Program-made: the position numbers and the translations under genes
In this document: piece after piece, positions 1 through 10,417 of the stretch
How the letters are laid out: the number at the start of each line of letters is the position of its first letter
How positions within the stretch are numbered: position 1 is the stretch's first letter
Assembly (NCBI GenBank): GCA_030220185.1
Contig: JASPKZ010007247.1
Location: forward strand, 1,259,501-1,323,500
DNA length: 64,000 bases
From: Diploptera punctata
Taxonomy: Eukaryota; Arthropoda; Insecta; Blattodea; Blaberidae
Direction: 5' to 3'
Notes under the pieces: model-generated
The model's database searches: none
The model's input: only the letters and a program-made list of their open reading frames with translations
Told to the model about the DNA's origin: nothing

Positions 1-636
1 TGAGAAGTAATTAATTTCAGTAAAGAAAACTGAAATTAAGATCGAGAGATGACGTCAAGTTAACCACTAGCATGCTTTCCAGTAGCAGCAAAAAATACAG
101 TCGCTCTTCGGAGTTAACGAGTGACTGATTTATTTCTATTTCGATGTTGCTCTCTAGCGGCCAAAGGCAGGCAGATTAGGGAATTACAGATGAGAGAGAC
201 GAACATTAAGAAAATGCACTTGCGAGGCCGACCGTTATTTACGTCACTGATTTGAATTATTTTTCACGCTTGACAAAGTAACAATAAAGTTACTTTGCGT
301 CGAAGTTCTTACGCGTGTAACGGCGAATAAAGGAAGCATTGTCAACATAAACACGACAGAGAAGAAGCCAGCTGCTACCTGTCGTAGGCAAATACCTAGA
401 AATCCAAGCTAATAGTTTCAAATGTGCGAAAACCTGCAATAAGACATCGTTGAAAATTTGTATCTTACTCTTCACGCAAGTGTATAAATAATTGCCTAAA
501 ATATCGTTTCCCAACCTGTGGTTCGCGAACCCCCAGGGGGTTTGCAAACTATTTCAAGGGATTCGCCAAAACTTTTCCATAATGGCGGGTTTCGAGGTTA
601 TACCTATTACTGTTTCCTTCATTTCTGCGGCATTGT
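1..636. other. unassigned AT-rich sequence
   Basis: No coding region, RNA gene or recognisable repeat was found. The short open frames here have no domain signature and look like chance. Confidence 0.4.
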
Positions 637-637
637 C

Positions 638-690
<53 letters not shown>
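637..690. repeat. (ATA)n microsatellite
   Basis: About 18 uninterrupted copies of a trinucleotide. It directly abuts the LINE tail that follows. Confidence 0.95.
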
Positions 691-692
<2 letters not shown>

Positions 693-965
693 TTAGGAAC
701 TCAGTTATAAGGGAGAAAATGAAGATTGAAGACACTATTTTAGATTATATTAAAACTCAGCAATTAAGATGGTATGGACATATCCAGCGAATGAAAGAGG
801 ATCGGCTACCAAAATCTGTTTTGGAATAGAAACCTGAGGGCATACAAGGCAGAGGAAGACCTAAAACCTACTGGAGTCAGGGAATATATTTATACATGGA
901 GGAGAAACATCTACAACCAGCAGATTGGATGGACCGATAAAATTGACTATTCGGAATCGGACGAT
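691..965 (+). pseudogene. LINE 3'-terminal coding fragment (LINE-U type)
   Basis: This is the C-terminal tail of a non-LTR reverse-transcriptase ORF. Visible motifs are IREKMKIEDTILDYIK, then QQLRWYGHIQRMKEDRLPKSVLE, an in-frame TAG, then KPEG...GRGRPKTYW and QPADWMDR. The RW-GH-RM and GRP-W motifs are the usual tail of many insect LINEs (family knowledge). The endonuclease and RT core are absent, so it is a 5'-truncated dead copy. The piece split around 12.9-15.1 kb has a related tail. Confidence 0.75.
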
Positions 966-1612
966 GTCAAAGACATGAATCAACCTATGATCTATCTATT
1001 ATATTATATCATTATTATTATTTTAAAATTAAATTAACTTTGTTATCTCCCTTCTTATTACATATGTGTAATATCGGGAATATATCATATTATTTCCACA
1101 ATAAATTAATATTTACCGCGAATGCCTGATTTAGTTATGTAACAACGTTATGAATGCATTTGATGTCTCTACAATGGGAATTTAGTCTGCCAGCTTCTTT
1201 ATGTTCTAACAATAAACAACAGTACCGCGAAAGTCGTTTTCTTCATATGCCTATTTAAAAAATAAATACAGAAACAGACTTTGTGCTGTAAGTGATTCGA
1301 GACCGAGACTTTATTTAACTTCGGTGGTTACAACTAGGCCTATTCGTCGTGTAACAAGGGTTAAATTAATATAAGGTTATTGAATCTTTTGCTTGGAATT
1401 AAATTTTATGCATGTCTACTGTATGTACACCCTTAGACAAAATAAAAAAGTTATCCGCAGATTCTATCAACCGATCGGGGAACTTCGTGAGCGCTCGCAG
1501 AAACCGTATTCACATCAACACGTTTTCAGTAATTGTACCGGGTTGTTTGCTAGTTAACGCAGTGCACACTCAAGCAACATGAAAGAGAGAGCTTGGCTTA
1601 CTGTGTTTCCGT
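966..1612. other. unassigned sequence
   Basis: AT-rich and without a supported gene. Nothing recognised. Confidence 0.4.
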
Positions 1613-1686
1613 GGTCGAGAGGTTTCACAGACATCGTCTGCGTTCGTAACCTCACGGGTTCGATTCCCGTTCTACTTTGTTTTTTT
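1613..1686 (+). repeat. tRNA-like pol III promoter unit (SINE head or tRNA pseudogene)
   Basis: An A-box-like TGGTCGAGAGG and a B-box GGTTCGATTCC are about 35 bases apart and are followed by a T-run that could end pol III transcription. The anticodon arm does not fold canonically, so this is more likely a SINE head or tRNA pseudogene than a working tRNA. Confidence 0.45.
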
Positions 1687-1689
1687 AAA

Positions 1690-2515
1690 CTGAATGTTAG
1701 AATAGCATTTCGCCTGTAATATAGTTTCGTATTTAATTTTATATTTGAGTTTTATGGCTTTAATGCACACACAAAAGCATAAATTAAAACCGTCTTATAA
1801 ATAAATGAGCAAAGAAAATAATATCTTCTAAAATGAAAACTTTAACAAAAACAAAATCAACATCTGGTGTATGAGCCCTCAGCATCTATTACCGCCCTCA
1901 ATCTGGGGGCATTGAGATTGCCTTGTGTCTATGTCCTTGTGTGTGCGCTGAGCCATGGTAAAATTCGATATGATTCATTATTAGAGCGAGGAATTTTATG
2001 AAATTTCATGTTTTAAACTATTTGTCACAGAGCGCTGAGAGTAAGTATCTTTACATTTTATGATATGTAGAATCAAATATGACCAACAAAAAAACTTCAT
2101 ATTGCATAATATTTTAGCAAAATGTTCATATTTTAGTGAAAAATTTCATACTCCTTCATATTTTTCAACTTTGAAATTCTGGTATTTTTTTTCAATAAAA
2201 GTTCTAGGAATTCATTAAAATATTTCTTGAATTGAATGTATTTATGTAATTTTTGAGAGTGTTATATGGTAGACAAGTGAACATTCTTCAGTATCCTTCT
2301 GAACAAGATAGATAGATTTTATAAAAGCAAATAATTGGATGAGGAGTCACAGAGTGACCGTGTTAAGGTTTTTGTCCTAAACTCGATCCCCAGACAAGAA
2401 CATGAGCCTAGATGAATAAGTAGAAGACTAATGTTGGAATATTCTATAGTCAGGTAGAATAGCTGTCAGCTCGTTGTTACCTGAGAGCAGTCCTTACTTT
2501 GTGAACAGATTACAG
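1690..2515. other. unassigned sequence
   Basis: AT-rich. No gene, tRNA fold or element boundary could be supported. Confidence 0.35.
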
Positions 2516-3197
2516 CATTTACTTACTCACTGGCACTATCGAACCCGTAGGTTCATGGCCGCGCGGATATACGCTCTCCATACATCCCTATCCTGAGCTA
2601 ATGCTTTCCAATCATTCCCTGTATAATCTACTTCCCTCAAATCATAGTTAATGTTATTCTCCCACTTCATTCTTGGTCTACCAACTGGGCGTTTTCCCTC
2701 TGGCTTTCCTACAAGAAGCTTCCATGCAAGTCTTTCATTCCCCATACGTGCAACATGTCCTGCCCATCGCAATCTACGAGACTTAACTGTTCCTATTATA
2801 TCTGGCTTCCTATAAAGACCATGTAATTCATTGTTATGTAGTCTTCTCCATTCACCCTATGTTCATCTCTCTTTGGTCCAAAAATTTTCCTAAGTACTTT
2901 ATTCTCAAATACTTGTAATCTCCTTTCCTCCCTTAAAGTAAGAGTCCATGTTTCGCACCCATATAATATAACTGGTAGAATAACAGTTTTATATATTTTC
3001 AGTTTAACGTTTTTTTAAAGGAGTTGGGACATCAAAAGTCTCTGCAATGCATAATAGCACGCATTTGCAGAATTGAGCCTATGTTTAATTTCTTTGTGCA
3101 TCTCATTCCTATTTGTGATTATTGTACCTGAGTATTTGAATTCAGCCACTTCCTCAAAATTTCCTTCATTTGTCATTAGCTGTCCATTTCCTTTATA

Positions 3198-4545
3198 CAG
3201 GGCAAGTCAAAATGTTGTGCAGGTTTTCAGAAATTTATTATGTGAAATGTAATGAACATATAATATCGTGAGACATATTGTATGAAAGGTAAACTCTCAA
3301 AGCTTAGTTGTCCACTTCTAAAGTTCCGCGTTCACCCGCAAGATGTCAACAGCAGAGCAGTAAAGGAAAATGGCGTTGACTGGGGATCAGAAGTCTTTCT
3401 GTGTGCTTGATTACCATGTAAACAACTCTGTGACTAGTGTTCAACGACATTTCCGTACCAGATACGATAAAGACCCGCCGGATGGGAGATCCATTCGTAA
3501 GTGGTACACACAGTTTAGGGATTCAGGCTGTATCTGTAAACGAAAATCGACTGGCCGTCCGTCGACGAGTGAAGAGACAGTCGAACGCGTTCGCACATGC
3601 TTCGTGCGGAGTCCACAGAAATCCACCTACCGGGGAGCGACAGAACTTCAACTACCACAAAAAACTGTATGGCGGATTCTCCGGAAACGTTTACAGATGA
3701 AACCCTACCACTTGCAACTGGTTCAAGCCTTAAAACCCGCCGATTATGCTTTGCGAGCGTCCTTCTGTGTTGATTTTCTCGCATTAATGGAAGAGAATGA
3801 GTTTCCATGAGAGGGTAGTTTACAGTGATGAAGCGACTTTCCACCTTTCAGGAAAAGTGAATAGACACAATGTAAGGATTTGGGGAACTGGTAACCCCCA
3901 TGCAACTCTGGAACATCAACGCGATTCTCCGAAAGTGAATGTCTTTTGTGCCATTTCCCATGCAAAGGTTTATGGGCCCTTTTTCTTTCATGAACGTACT
4001 GTTAACGGACATGTTTTCCTTGATATGCTACAACAATGGCTCCTTCCGCAGCTTGAAGCGGATAGTCCAGATTTCATTCTGCAGTTGGATGGTGCCCCTC
4101 CACATTACCATGGCAGTGTTCGAGACCATTTGAATACGGCTTTACCACAACGCTGGATAGGCCGTGCATCTCAGGGTGATCAACAACTCATTCATTGGCC
4201 ACCTCGTTCACCAGATCTAACCCGTGTGATTTCTTCATGTGGGGTCTTGTAAAGGATCATGTTTACGTACCACCACTTCCAACAACACTGCATGAACTGC
4301 GTGCCCGCATCACAGCAGCCATTGCTGATATCGACCGCGGACTGCTACAGAAAGTTTGGCAGGAGATTGAATATCGGCTTGACATCTGTCGTGTAACAAA
4401 AGGCGCTCACATAGAACATCTGTGAATATTTAAAAAAAAACTTTGAGAGTTTACCTTTCATACAATATGTCTCACAATATTATATGTTCATTACATTTCA
4501 CATAATAAATTTCTGAAAACCTGCACAACATTTTGACTTGCCCTG
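3198..4545 (+). mobile_element. mariner-superfamily transposon with 105-bp TIRs
   Basis: Both ends start with CAGGGCAAGTCAAAATG. The inverted repeats cover 3198-3302 and 4441-4545 (105 bp each, one mismatch seen). The element is flanked by TA dinucleotides (3196-3197 and 4546-4547), the target duplication of Tc1/mariner elements. It lies inside LINE-R, so it is younger than that copy. Its transposase gene is broken by two frameshifts, yet the near-identical TIRs suggest the insertion is not very old. Confidence 0.93.
3370..4425 (+). pseudogene. mariner-type transposase, two frameshifts
   Basis: The ATG at 3370 opens a helix-turn-helix N-terminus (MALTGDQKSFCVLDYH) that ends prematurely at 3810. 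The DDE/D domain continues in another frame from about 3797 with YSDEATFHLSGKVNRHN and LQLDGAPPHY. A second shift falls near 4217, inside SPDLT, and the last frame ends GAHIEHL at 4425. By my count 41 residues separate the second and third catalytic aspartates, which would fit a DD41D-type mariner; that subfamily name is inference. Without restored frames no transposase is made, so mobility would need another copy's enzyme. Confidence 0.88.
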
Positions 4546-4696
4546 TATAATGAATTTCTACACGTGACCATATATTTAGTTTTATTGATATTTACTTCCA
4601 GTCCTAATTCCTTAGTGTTACTCAATAGTGTGTGCGTGTTGTCCTTTAGTATCTCCTCGCTGTTATTCTTACATTTGCATCTACAGGAATTTAACA

Positions 4697-5030
4697 TGCT
4701 GTAGCCGAGTGATTAAGGAAAGATGCCTTGACGCAGAGCTATGGGACTTGCGCTGGTTCGAGACTCCATGGGGGAAGACATTTTCTCATGGTATTTCGGC
4801 CAGTATGGGACCGGTGCCCAACCAACAACGTGAGGCATCTGGGTAGCTACAATAAGTAGCGGATCCAAGTTGAGAAAATCAGCTATAATGTCTGGGAGAC
4901 TCGACATGCTGATCACATATCACCCCTACAGATGATCATTTACCTCTGTGATTGATACATGTAGATGTGAGGCCAGCACCCGGCTGGTAGGCTAAGGGTC
5001 TTGTAGACCTGTCGCGCCAGGAGATTTTTT
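4697..5030 (+). mobile_element. SINE-A copy 1 (tRNA-Leu/Ser-like head)
   Basis: The head contains TAGCCGAGTGATTAAGG (A box) and GGTTCGAGACTCC (B box), as in type II tRNAs. The body runs from GGGGAAGACATTTTCTCATGG to GGCTGGTAGGCTAAGGGTC. The same unit recurs at 13750-14095 and 39070-39387 on the minus strand and as a tail fragment at 33948-34035, which defines the family inside this window. Confidence 0.82.
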
Positions 5031-5189
5031 ATGCAATGCAAAAATAGCAATAATCCAAACTATACCTGCTCTAAACTTTGTTAGTGCTAGATTTCATGGA
5101 AACCTGTTTGTTTTGGTTACAATGTTTTGTTTCTTGTATATGTTTAGATTTAACAATTAAATATCATTCAATACATTAATTAATTGTAT

Positions 5190-5211
5190 TATATATATAT
5201 ATATATATATT
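5190..5211. repeat. (AT)n microsatellite
   Basis: Pure alternating AT tract. Confidence 0.9.
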
Positions 5212-5289
5212 TAATTCAAATGTCAAAATAAAATGTTGTACTTAATTCATAAAAATCACAAAAAAAACTGCATAATTGAGGACGCGAAC

Positions 5290-5366
5290 CTGAGATTTTT
5301 TTCTGGGTTTTCTTCACCTATAAGATAAATGTCATGAAGCTTAGGGCGCAACGGTCCCCGAAAATA
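5290..5366 (+). mobile_element. SINE-B tail fragment
   Basis: Short piece matching the SINE-B centre: TTTTTTTCTGGG, CTTCACCTATAAGATAAATG and AACGGTCCCCGAAA. The tRNA head and 3' end are missing. Confidence 0.6.
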
Positions 5367-5369
5367 TTG

Positions 5370-5733
5370 AACGCTTCATACAGAAAATTTCTAGGAGAGA
5401 TGGTTGTGGTCTAGTGGAGGGAGCTTTCTGTTTCCCGTGCATGAGGTCGCATGTTCGATCCTGCTGTCATGTTTTTTTTTTCTTCGTCCTTATTTCAATT
5501 AATTTTCTTTCTTTTGTTTCATTTCTTTTGCTTTGTTTTATTTTCAGTATTTACCGCACTACTTATTTACACGAAATTGTTTTCCATTGCACGACACACA
5601 ATGAAATAGAACGGATTTAGTTTCTCAAATAGTTGTATACTTGTGAACCAAATAGCTGATCTCTGATCATGCGCAGTGGCTTCGTCCGAAAATTATCTGT
5701 GCGCCATCAATTATTTCAAAGGCTGTATATAAA
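5370..5733 (+). mobile_element. SINE-G copy 1 (tRNA-like head)
   Basis: An A-box-like TGGTCTAGTGG and a B-box-like ATGTTCGATCC sit in a tRNA-like head, followed by a T-rich stretch and a body ending CAAAGGCTGT. A second copy lies in inverse orientation at 41950-42325, and the match includes GCTTCATACAG upstream of the head. The element may therefore extend beyond the pol III unit, or part of the match may be flank. Confidence 0.7.
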
Positions 5734-5736
5734 TGG

Positions 5737-5880
5737 GTGAATGGAGAAGACCATTTAACAGTGAGCTACATAAAGCTTATTGGAACCCAGATATAATAAG
5801 GAATAGTTAAGTATCGTAGACTGCTATGGGCAGGACATGTGACACAAATGGGGAATAAAAGAGTGGCATGGAAACTTCGT
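5737..5880 (+). pseudogene. LINE-R fragment
   Basis: Matches the LINE-R tail (GTGAATGGAGAAGA...GGGCAGGACATGTGAC) but sits upstream of a second, more 5' LINE-R piece. The order is therefore rearranged, and this is a separate old fragment. Confidence 0.65.
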
Positions 5881-6030
5881 CTCTTACTTTAAGAGAAGAA
5901 AAAAACTATTAACAGTATTTGAGAATAAATGTATTAGGAAATATTTTTGGACCAAAGAGAGACTAACAGAGATGAATGGAGAAGACTACATAATAGTGAA
6001 CTGCATGATCTTTATGGGAATCCTAATTTA

Positions 6031-6973
6031 CACCGTGTCCACAAATATAGTATCATACTTTGAACTACTACTACATCGCTTTTGGATAATCGTATCTAAA
6101 TGAAATTGGTGACAATCAAAAGAGAAACTCAAAAAGTTTTGAGCATGTTAACAATGTCAGCAATGAAGAATAACACAGGTCAACATGATTTTTGTCTCAT
6201 GAGTACCAATAGTTGTACTCAATGCAGTTTTTTATCGTGTTTTCAAATGTGTATTCGGAATTTCTCCATCACCCATTTTTTTTATTTCAATTTCAATTAA
6301 TGGATTTAATTAATTATTTTTTAATAAACGTTTTTTCGTCTATTTGTCCATTGTAAAATAAAACGGGGAACACATTCATCAGGAGATTTCAGCTATGGAA
6401 TAAGAGATATCAAGGCAAATGGAATCCTAATATGCTGCCCGATTATTGTTGGACCATCAAGAGGGATGCTCCACTGGCGAAATATAGCAGGACATCGCCA
6501 TTTCTTACTTTCTAGGTGAGTCCGAATGTTCGAATATTGTGTAGTTACGAATGTAGAAAATATTAAAGCGTTGGAAATTAAAAATTCCTGTCTTTCGGAA
6601 ATCTTGCGTGATGGAGAAAACCCGGTATCATATTTGAATTCAGGGGAAAAAATACTATCAGAATCACATATTTTTCTTTCTGAGACAAAAAAAAAGTTTA
6701 TTTTTTGTTGCTCAGTGTAATGGACAACAGTACAGAAACCAAACTAAATTTAATCATGTATTTTGTGGTCGATAGGCTATGGGTTTATTGTTGGATATTT
6801 AGCAGATAGCGATGTCTGCAGCGTCACTCGTGGGGGCCACATTCAATGTCTATGAGGTACAGCAAAATCTTTTTGAGCTTCTCTTCTGATTGTCACTAAT
6901 TTCATTTAGATACAATTATCCAACGCGACGTAGTAGTTGTTTAAAGTATGATACTATATTTGTGGACATGGTG
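6031..6973. mobile_element. non-autonomous TA-flanked element, 106-bp TIRs
   Basis: Terminal inverted repeats at 6031-6136 and 6868-6973 begin CACCGTGTCCACAAATATAG and CACCATGTCCACAAATATAG, with TA on both sides (6029-6030 and 6974-6975). The TA target and long TIRs suggest a Tc1/mariner-type element. No transposase motif is visible in the interior, so it is best called non-autonomous. It interrupts LINE-R. Its interior carries a segment (6175-6718) that also lies inverted outside the element at 7276-8268. Confidence 0.75.
6175..6718. repeat. left arm of a large inverted duplication
   Basis: Two adjoining parts (6175-6303 and 6301-6718) reappear in inverse orientation at 7276-7692 and 8126-8268. 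On the right side a LINE-R copy splits the arm. The function is unknown. It is most simply an internal piece of the TIR element that was copied and inverted. Confidence 0.75.
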
Positions 6974-7275
6974 TATAATAAGAATAGTTAAGTATCGTAG
7001 ACTACGATGGGCAGGACATGTGACACGAATGGGGAATGAAAGATGTGCATGGGAGCTTCTTGTAGGTAAACCAGAAAGAAAGCGCTCACTAGGTAAGCCA
7101 ATAATGATATGGGAGAATAACAATGATTTCAGAGAGGTAAATTACATTGAAAATTATTCCAAAAGTTATCTCAAGATATGGATGTATGGAGAGCTTAAGG
7201 ATATACGGGTGCGATAGTGTCCGTGAGTTGGTATTTTTCTAGTAATTTGAAACGTATGAGAAGCAGATTAATAAC

Positions 7276-8079
7276 ACTGAGCAACAAAAAAAAAAAACCT
7301 TTTTTTTTGCCTCAGAAAGAAAAATATGTGATTCTGATAGTATTTTTTTTCTCCCGAATTCAATGTGATATCGGTTTTTCTCCATCACGCAAGGTTTCCG
7401 AGAGACAGGAATTTATAATTTCAAACACTTTAATATTTTCTACATTCGTAACTACACAATTATTCGAACATTCGGATTCACCTAGAAAGTAAGAAATGAC
7501 GATTCTCTGCTATATTTCGTCTGTGGAGCTTTCCTCTTGATGGTCCAACAATAATCGGCCAGCATATTAGGATTCCATTTGCCTTGATATATCTTTTCCA
7601 TAGCTGAAATCTGCTGAGTTAGCTCATTTCGTTTCATTTTACAATGGGCAAATGGAGGAAAAAAGTTTATTAAAAAATAATTATTTAAATCCAGTATTTG
7701 AGAATAAAGTACTTAGGAAAATTTTTGGACCAAAGATAGATGAACAGACAGGTGAATGGAGAAGACTACATTACAATGAACTACATGGTCTTTATAGGAA
7801 GCCAGATATAATAAGAACAGTTAAGTCTCGTAGACTGCGATGGGCAGGACATGTTGCACGTATGGGGAATGAAAGACTTGCATGGAAGCTTCTTGTAGGA
7901 AAGCCTGAGGGAAAACGCCCAGTTGGTAGACCAAGAATGAGGTGGGAGAATAACATCAACTATGATTTGAGGGAAGTAGATTATACAGGGAATGATTGGA
8001 AAGCATTAGCTCAGGATAGGGATGTATGGAGAGCTTATGTCCGTGCGGCCATGAACCTATGGGTTCGATAGTGCCAGTG

Positions 8080-8129
<50 letters not shown>

Positions 8130-8268
8130 TCCATTCATTGAAATTGAAATAAAAAATACTGTGGGCGATGGAGAAATTCCAAATACATATTTGAAAACAC
8201 GATAAAAAAAACTGCATAAAGTGCAACTATTGGTACTCATGAGACTAAAATCATGTTGATCAGTGTAA
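7276..8268. repeat. right arm of the inverted duplication, split by LINE-R
   Basis: 7276-7692 is the reverse complement of 6301-6718, and 8126-8268 is the reverse complement of 6175-6303. The uninterrupted left arm shows what this site looked like before LINE-R landed at 7694-8125. Confidence 0.78.
7694..8125 (+). mobile_element. LINE-R, 5'-truncated insertion with TAAG tail
   Basis: Carries the last about 130 codons of the RT ORF in one open frame: ENKVLRKIFGPK, RWAGHVARMGNER, GKRPVGRPRMRW, then NLWVR and a stop. It is followed by a (TAAG)n tail at about 8084-8125. An 8-bp target duplication TAAATCCA is present at 7686-7693 and 8126-8133. Short truncated copies with simple-repeat tails are typical of target-primed reverse transcription (family knowledge). 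It has no RT catalytic core, so it is dead on arrival. Confidence 0.92.
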
Positions 8269-8323
8269 TTAACTTAGCTCTAAAGAAAGATAGTAAGTAG
8301 AATATATGATTATTATAACTCTA

Positions 8324-8603
8324 ACTCACTGGCACTATCGAACTCGTAGGTTCATGGCCGCGCAGACATAAGCTCTCCATACATCCCTATTCTGAGCTAA
8401 TGTTTTCCAATCATCCCCTTTATAATCTACTTCCCTCAAATCATAGTTAATAGTATTCTCCCACCTCATTCTTTGTCTACCAATTGGGCGTTTTCCCTCT
8501 GGTTTTCCTATAAGAAGCTTCCAGCTCGTCTTTCATTCCCCATTCGTACCACATGTCCTGCCCATCGCAGTCTACGAGATTTAACTGTTCTTATTATATA
8601 ATG
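8324..8603 (-). pseudogene. LINE-R 3' fragment
   Basis: The minus strand matches the last about 90 codons of LINE-R, from AAATCTCGTAGACTGCGATG to GGTTCGATAGTGCCAGTGAG. It contains small indels. Confidence 0.8.
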
Positions 8604-8694
8604 TAGACTAAAAGCATATAATAATAATATTTTATTATTATTATTTTCCTTTATTTAGTGTTATAGATAAAATATATATTACAATAATTATATA

Positions 8695-9479
8695 TCTAAT
8701 ATATAAAAATGAATGTTTTGTTTGTTTGTTTGTTCGAACTTTATGCGTGGCGATACCGTTGATCCGATTGTGATGGGGCTTTTTGAAAAATGTTCAGGGG
8801 ATTCCTGGGATGAACATAGGCTATAAGAAAGTTGTGATACTCAACTCCTACACCCTTAAAAATCGCCCTTTGTAGTGGAAAACGTGAAAAAGTAGCTCTT
8901 TGGGCACTTAAATGGCTTACGTTGCCTAAACCATAACAATTACACAAAATTAATGCAGATAATTGAATATCTCAAAAAGCTCTACAAAAAAGTCCGCGAC
9001 AGCATATGTTTATCTCTTACGGATAACTCATAGCCATTTTTGTTTTTCATTGATGCCAACAAGATCGAGACAAGTACGTAGATTCCTGTCAAGCATAGCA
9101 GAACATGGCGGGTATTCTTTTACGGATAACTCACAATAACGGATTTTGTCTTTTAGCTCATTTATGCCAAGGAGATCGAGATAAATAGATTCCAGGGCAA
9201 CATCGGGTAATCAGCACGGGGAATCTTAAAATAATTACGATATACATATATATAATTGTTTTCATTTTACTTATTCAACTAATCATAAGAAGTGTATTAA
9301 TTTTTGTCTTTCAGCTCATTTATGCCAAGAAGATCGGGATAAGTAGATTCCCAGACAACGCCGGTTAAACAGCACGGAGTATCTAACATTTTTCCTTTTA
9401 CTTAGCCTATTTAACTTAACATAAAACACATTAAATTGCATTTATTTAGGCGTAACAGGGAACGCTGGGTATTAGCTAG
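8695..9479 (+). mobile_element. Helitron-like non-autonomous element, copy 1
   Basis: It begins TCTAATATATAAAAATGAATG after an A and ends GGGTATTAGCTAG before a T, matching the Helitron rules 5'-TC, 3'-CTRR and insertion between A and T. No inverted repeats or target duplication are seen. The interior has three degenerate direct units around GCTCATTTATGCCAAGGAGA (about 9040-9385). A related copy is inverted at 18850-19475. No helicase motif is present, so it would be non-autonomous. Confidence 0.55.
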
Positions 9480-9998
9480 TACAAAATAAATAGCATCTAT
9501 TAATTTTGTTCTTTCTGACATATTTTGAAATGGTAAATCATGTTAGGCAATTAATGTGTTATGTTTTTATTATTTCCTATTCCGCTTAAAACAAAATATG
9601 CAAGAAAATGAGAACCATTTATCACCATTTTCTTCAGATATGAGCGCTGATAAGGACAAAGATGTGTCCTAGATATTATAGGTCTTGCTTGTAAGTTCAG
9701 TATTGTGAAAATTTAATCCAGTCTACAATACCAAGTAGTTCCACATTTCCTTGTGAAGATGGTAATATTCCATTTAATACAAATATTAAAAAAAAAATCT
9801 ATATAAAAAGATCTGTCAGGAACAGGAAAACACGGAATGTTTAAGAACAAACTTGCTTTGAGGGAGATTCCAAAATAGACGCTACAGTGTATTCCATGAA
9901 GTTTCATCATTACTATAGAAACCTTACGCACGCATGCACACACACACACACACAGAGATGTTTAAGAGCAAGCCTATTCAGAAGGCGATAATTAATAT

Positions 9999-10000
<2 letters not shown>
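9480..10000. other. unassigned sequence with a short (CA)n tract
   Basis: No gene recognised. A CA tract of about 20 bases lies at 9934-9954. Confidence 0.4.

Positions 10001-10001
<1 letters not shown>

Positions 10002-10044
<43 letters not shown>
10002..10044. repeat. (TA)n microsatellite, left flank of tRNA-like foldback
   Basis: About 21 TA units. A matching tract lies beyond the other end of the foldback at 10418-10457. Confidence 0.95.
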
Positions 10045-10050
<6 letters not shown>

Positions 10051-10103
10051 CATTTTTGACATTTGGCAATGAAGGCAAATATAATATGAAAAGAAAAACG
10101 AAT

Positions 10104-10177
10104 ACTTGAGTCGGGATTTAAACCCGAGTCTCTAAAGTCTGTGCGTTTAGCGCTCTAACAAAATGAGCCACTCAAGT
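10104..10177 (-). tRNA. tRNA-like cloverleaf, left arm of foldback
   Basis: On the minus strand a 74-nt unit folds as a tRNA: acceptor ACTTGAG/CTCAAGT (7 of 7 pairs), D stem GCTC/GAGC, T arm TCGGG-TTTAAAT-CCCGA, A box TGGCTCATTTTGTTAGAGC and B box GGGTTTAAATCCC. The anticodon stem CTAAA/TTTAG closes a 9-nt loop (CGCACAGAC) rather than 7, so decoding identity is unclear and function as a tRNA is doubtful. The acceptor pairing extends further as GAATA/TATTC. Confidence 0.5.
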
Positions 10178-10403
10178 ATTCCAACACAAACATACATTTT
10201 TCTCATATATGTAGTATTCTCAATTCACACAAGAGATAGCGGGAAGTCGTTCCAACTGACATCTAGTGGCAAGCATAACAGGTAAGCAAATTGAGAATAC
10301 TACATATATAAGAGAAATGTATGTTTGTGTTGGAATACTTGAGTGGCTCATTTGGTTAGAGCGCTAAACGTACAGATTTTAGAGACTCGGGTTCAAATCT
10401 CGA
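10111..10403. mobile_element. foldback of two divergent tRNA-like units
   Basis: Two 115-bp inverted arms (10111-10225 and 10289-10403) are separated by 63 bp. Each arm contains a tRNA-like sequence with its 5' end facing the centre, so the two would be transcribed away from each other. Similarity continues weakly outward to a shared TTCATATTATA before the TA tracts. It could be an inverted SINE dimer or a MITE-like hairpin carrying tRNA promoters. Confidence 0.75.
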
Positions 10404-10404
10404 C
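10337..10404 (+). pseudogene. tRNA-like sequence, right arm of foldback
   Basis: Near-copy of the left arm, with the A box as TGGCTCATTTGGTTAGAGC and the B box as GGGTTCAAATCTC. The 3' acceptor strand is replaced by CATTTTTTCAT, so the acceptor stem cannot form. The T6 run could end pol III transcription. Confidence 0.5.
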
Positions 10405-10412
10405 ATTTTTTC

Positions 10413-10417
<5 letters not shown>

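Larger units (their letters stand above)
2517..4661 (-). mobile_element. LINE-R fragment, split by a mariner
   Basis: A 5'-truncated, 3'-terminal piece of the LINE that is full length at 58788-62062. The first part (2517-3197) reads on the minus strand as RWAGHVARMGNERLAWKLL, then GKRPVGRPRMKW. The rest (4546-4661) continues the same LINE after a 1348-bp mariner. Joining the two parts across the TA matches the full-length copy at its ATTATATAATG stretch. The 3' end carries a short TTAC-type simple tail. It is interrupted and truncated, hence inactive. Confidence 0.85.
5881..7217 (+). mobile_element. LINE-R fragment, split by a long-TIR element
   Basis: The part at 5881-6030 (TATTTGAGAATAAATG onward) and the part at 6974-7217 (ATAAGAATAGTTAAGTATCG onward) are adjacent in other LINE-R copies. 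Here they are separated by the 943-bp element at 6031-6973. The end GGTGCGATAGTGTCCGTGAG matches the LINE-R 3' terminus, without a TAAG tail. Confidence 0.78.

Noticed and set aside
5414..5620. Hydrophobic ORF in SINE-G, and its minus-strand counterparts at 42038-42279
   Set aside because: Created by the T-rich stretch of the SINE.
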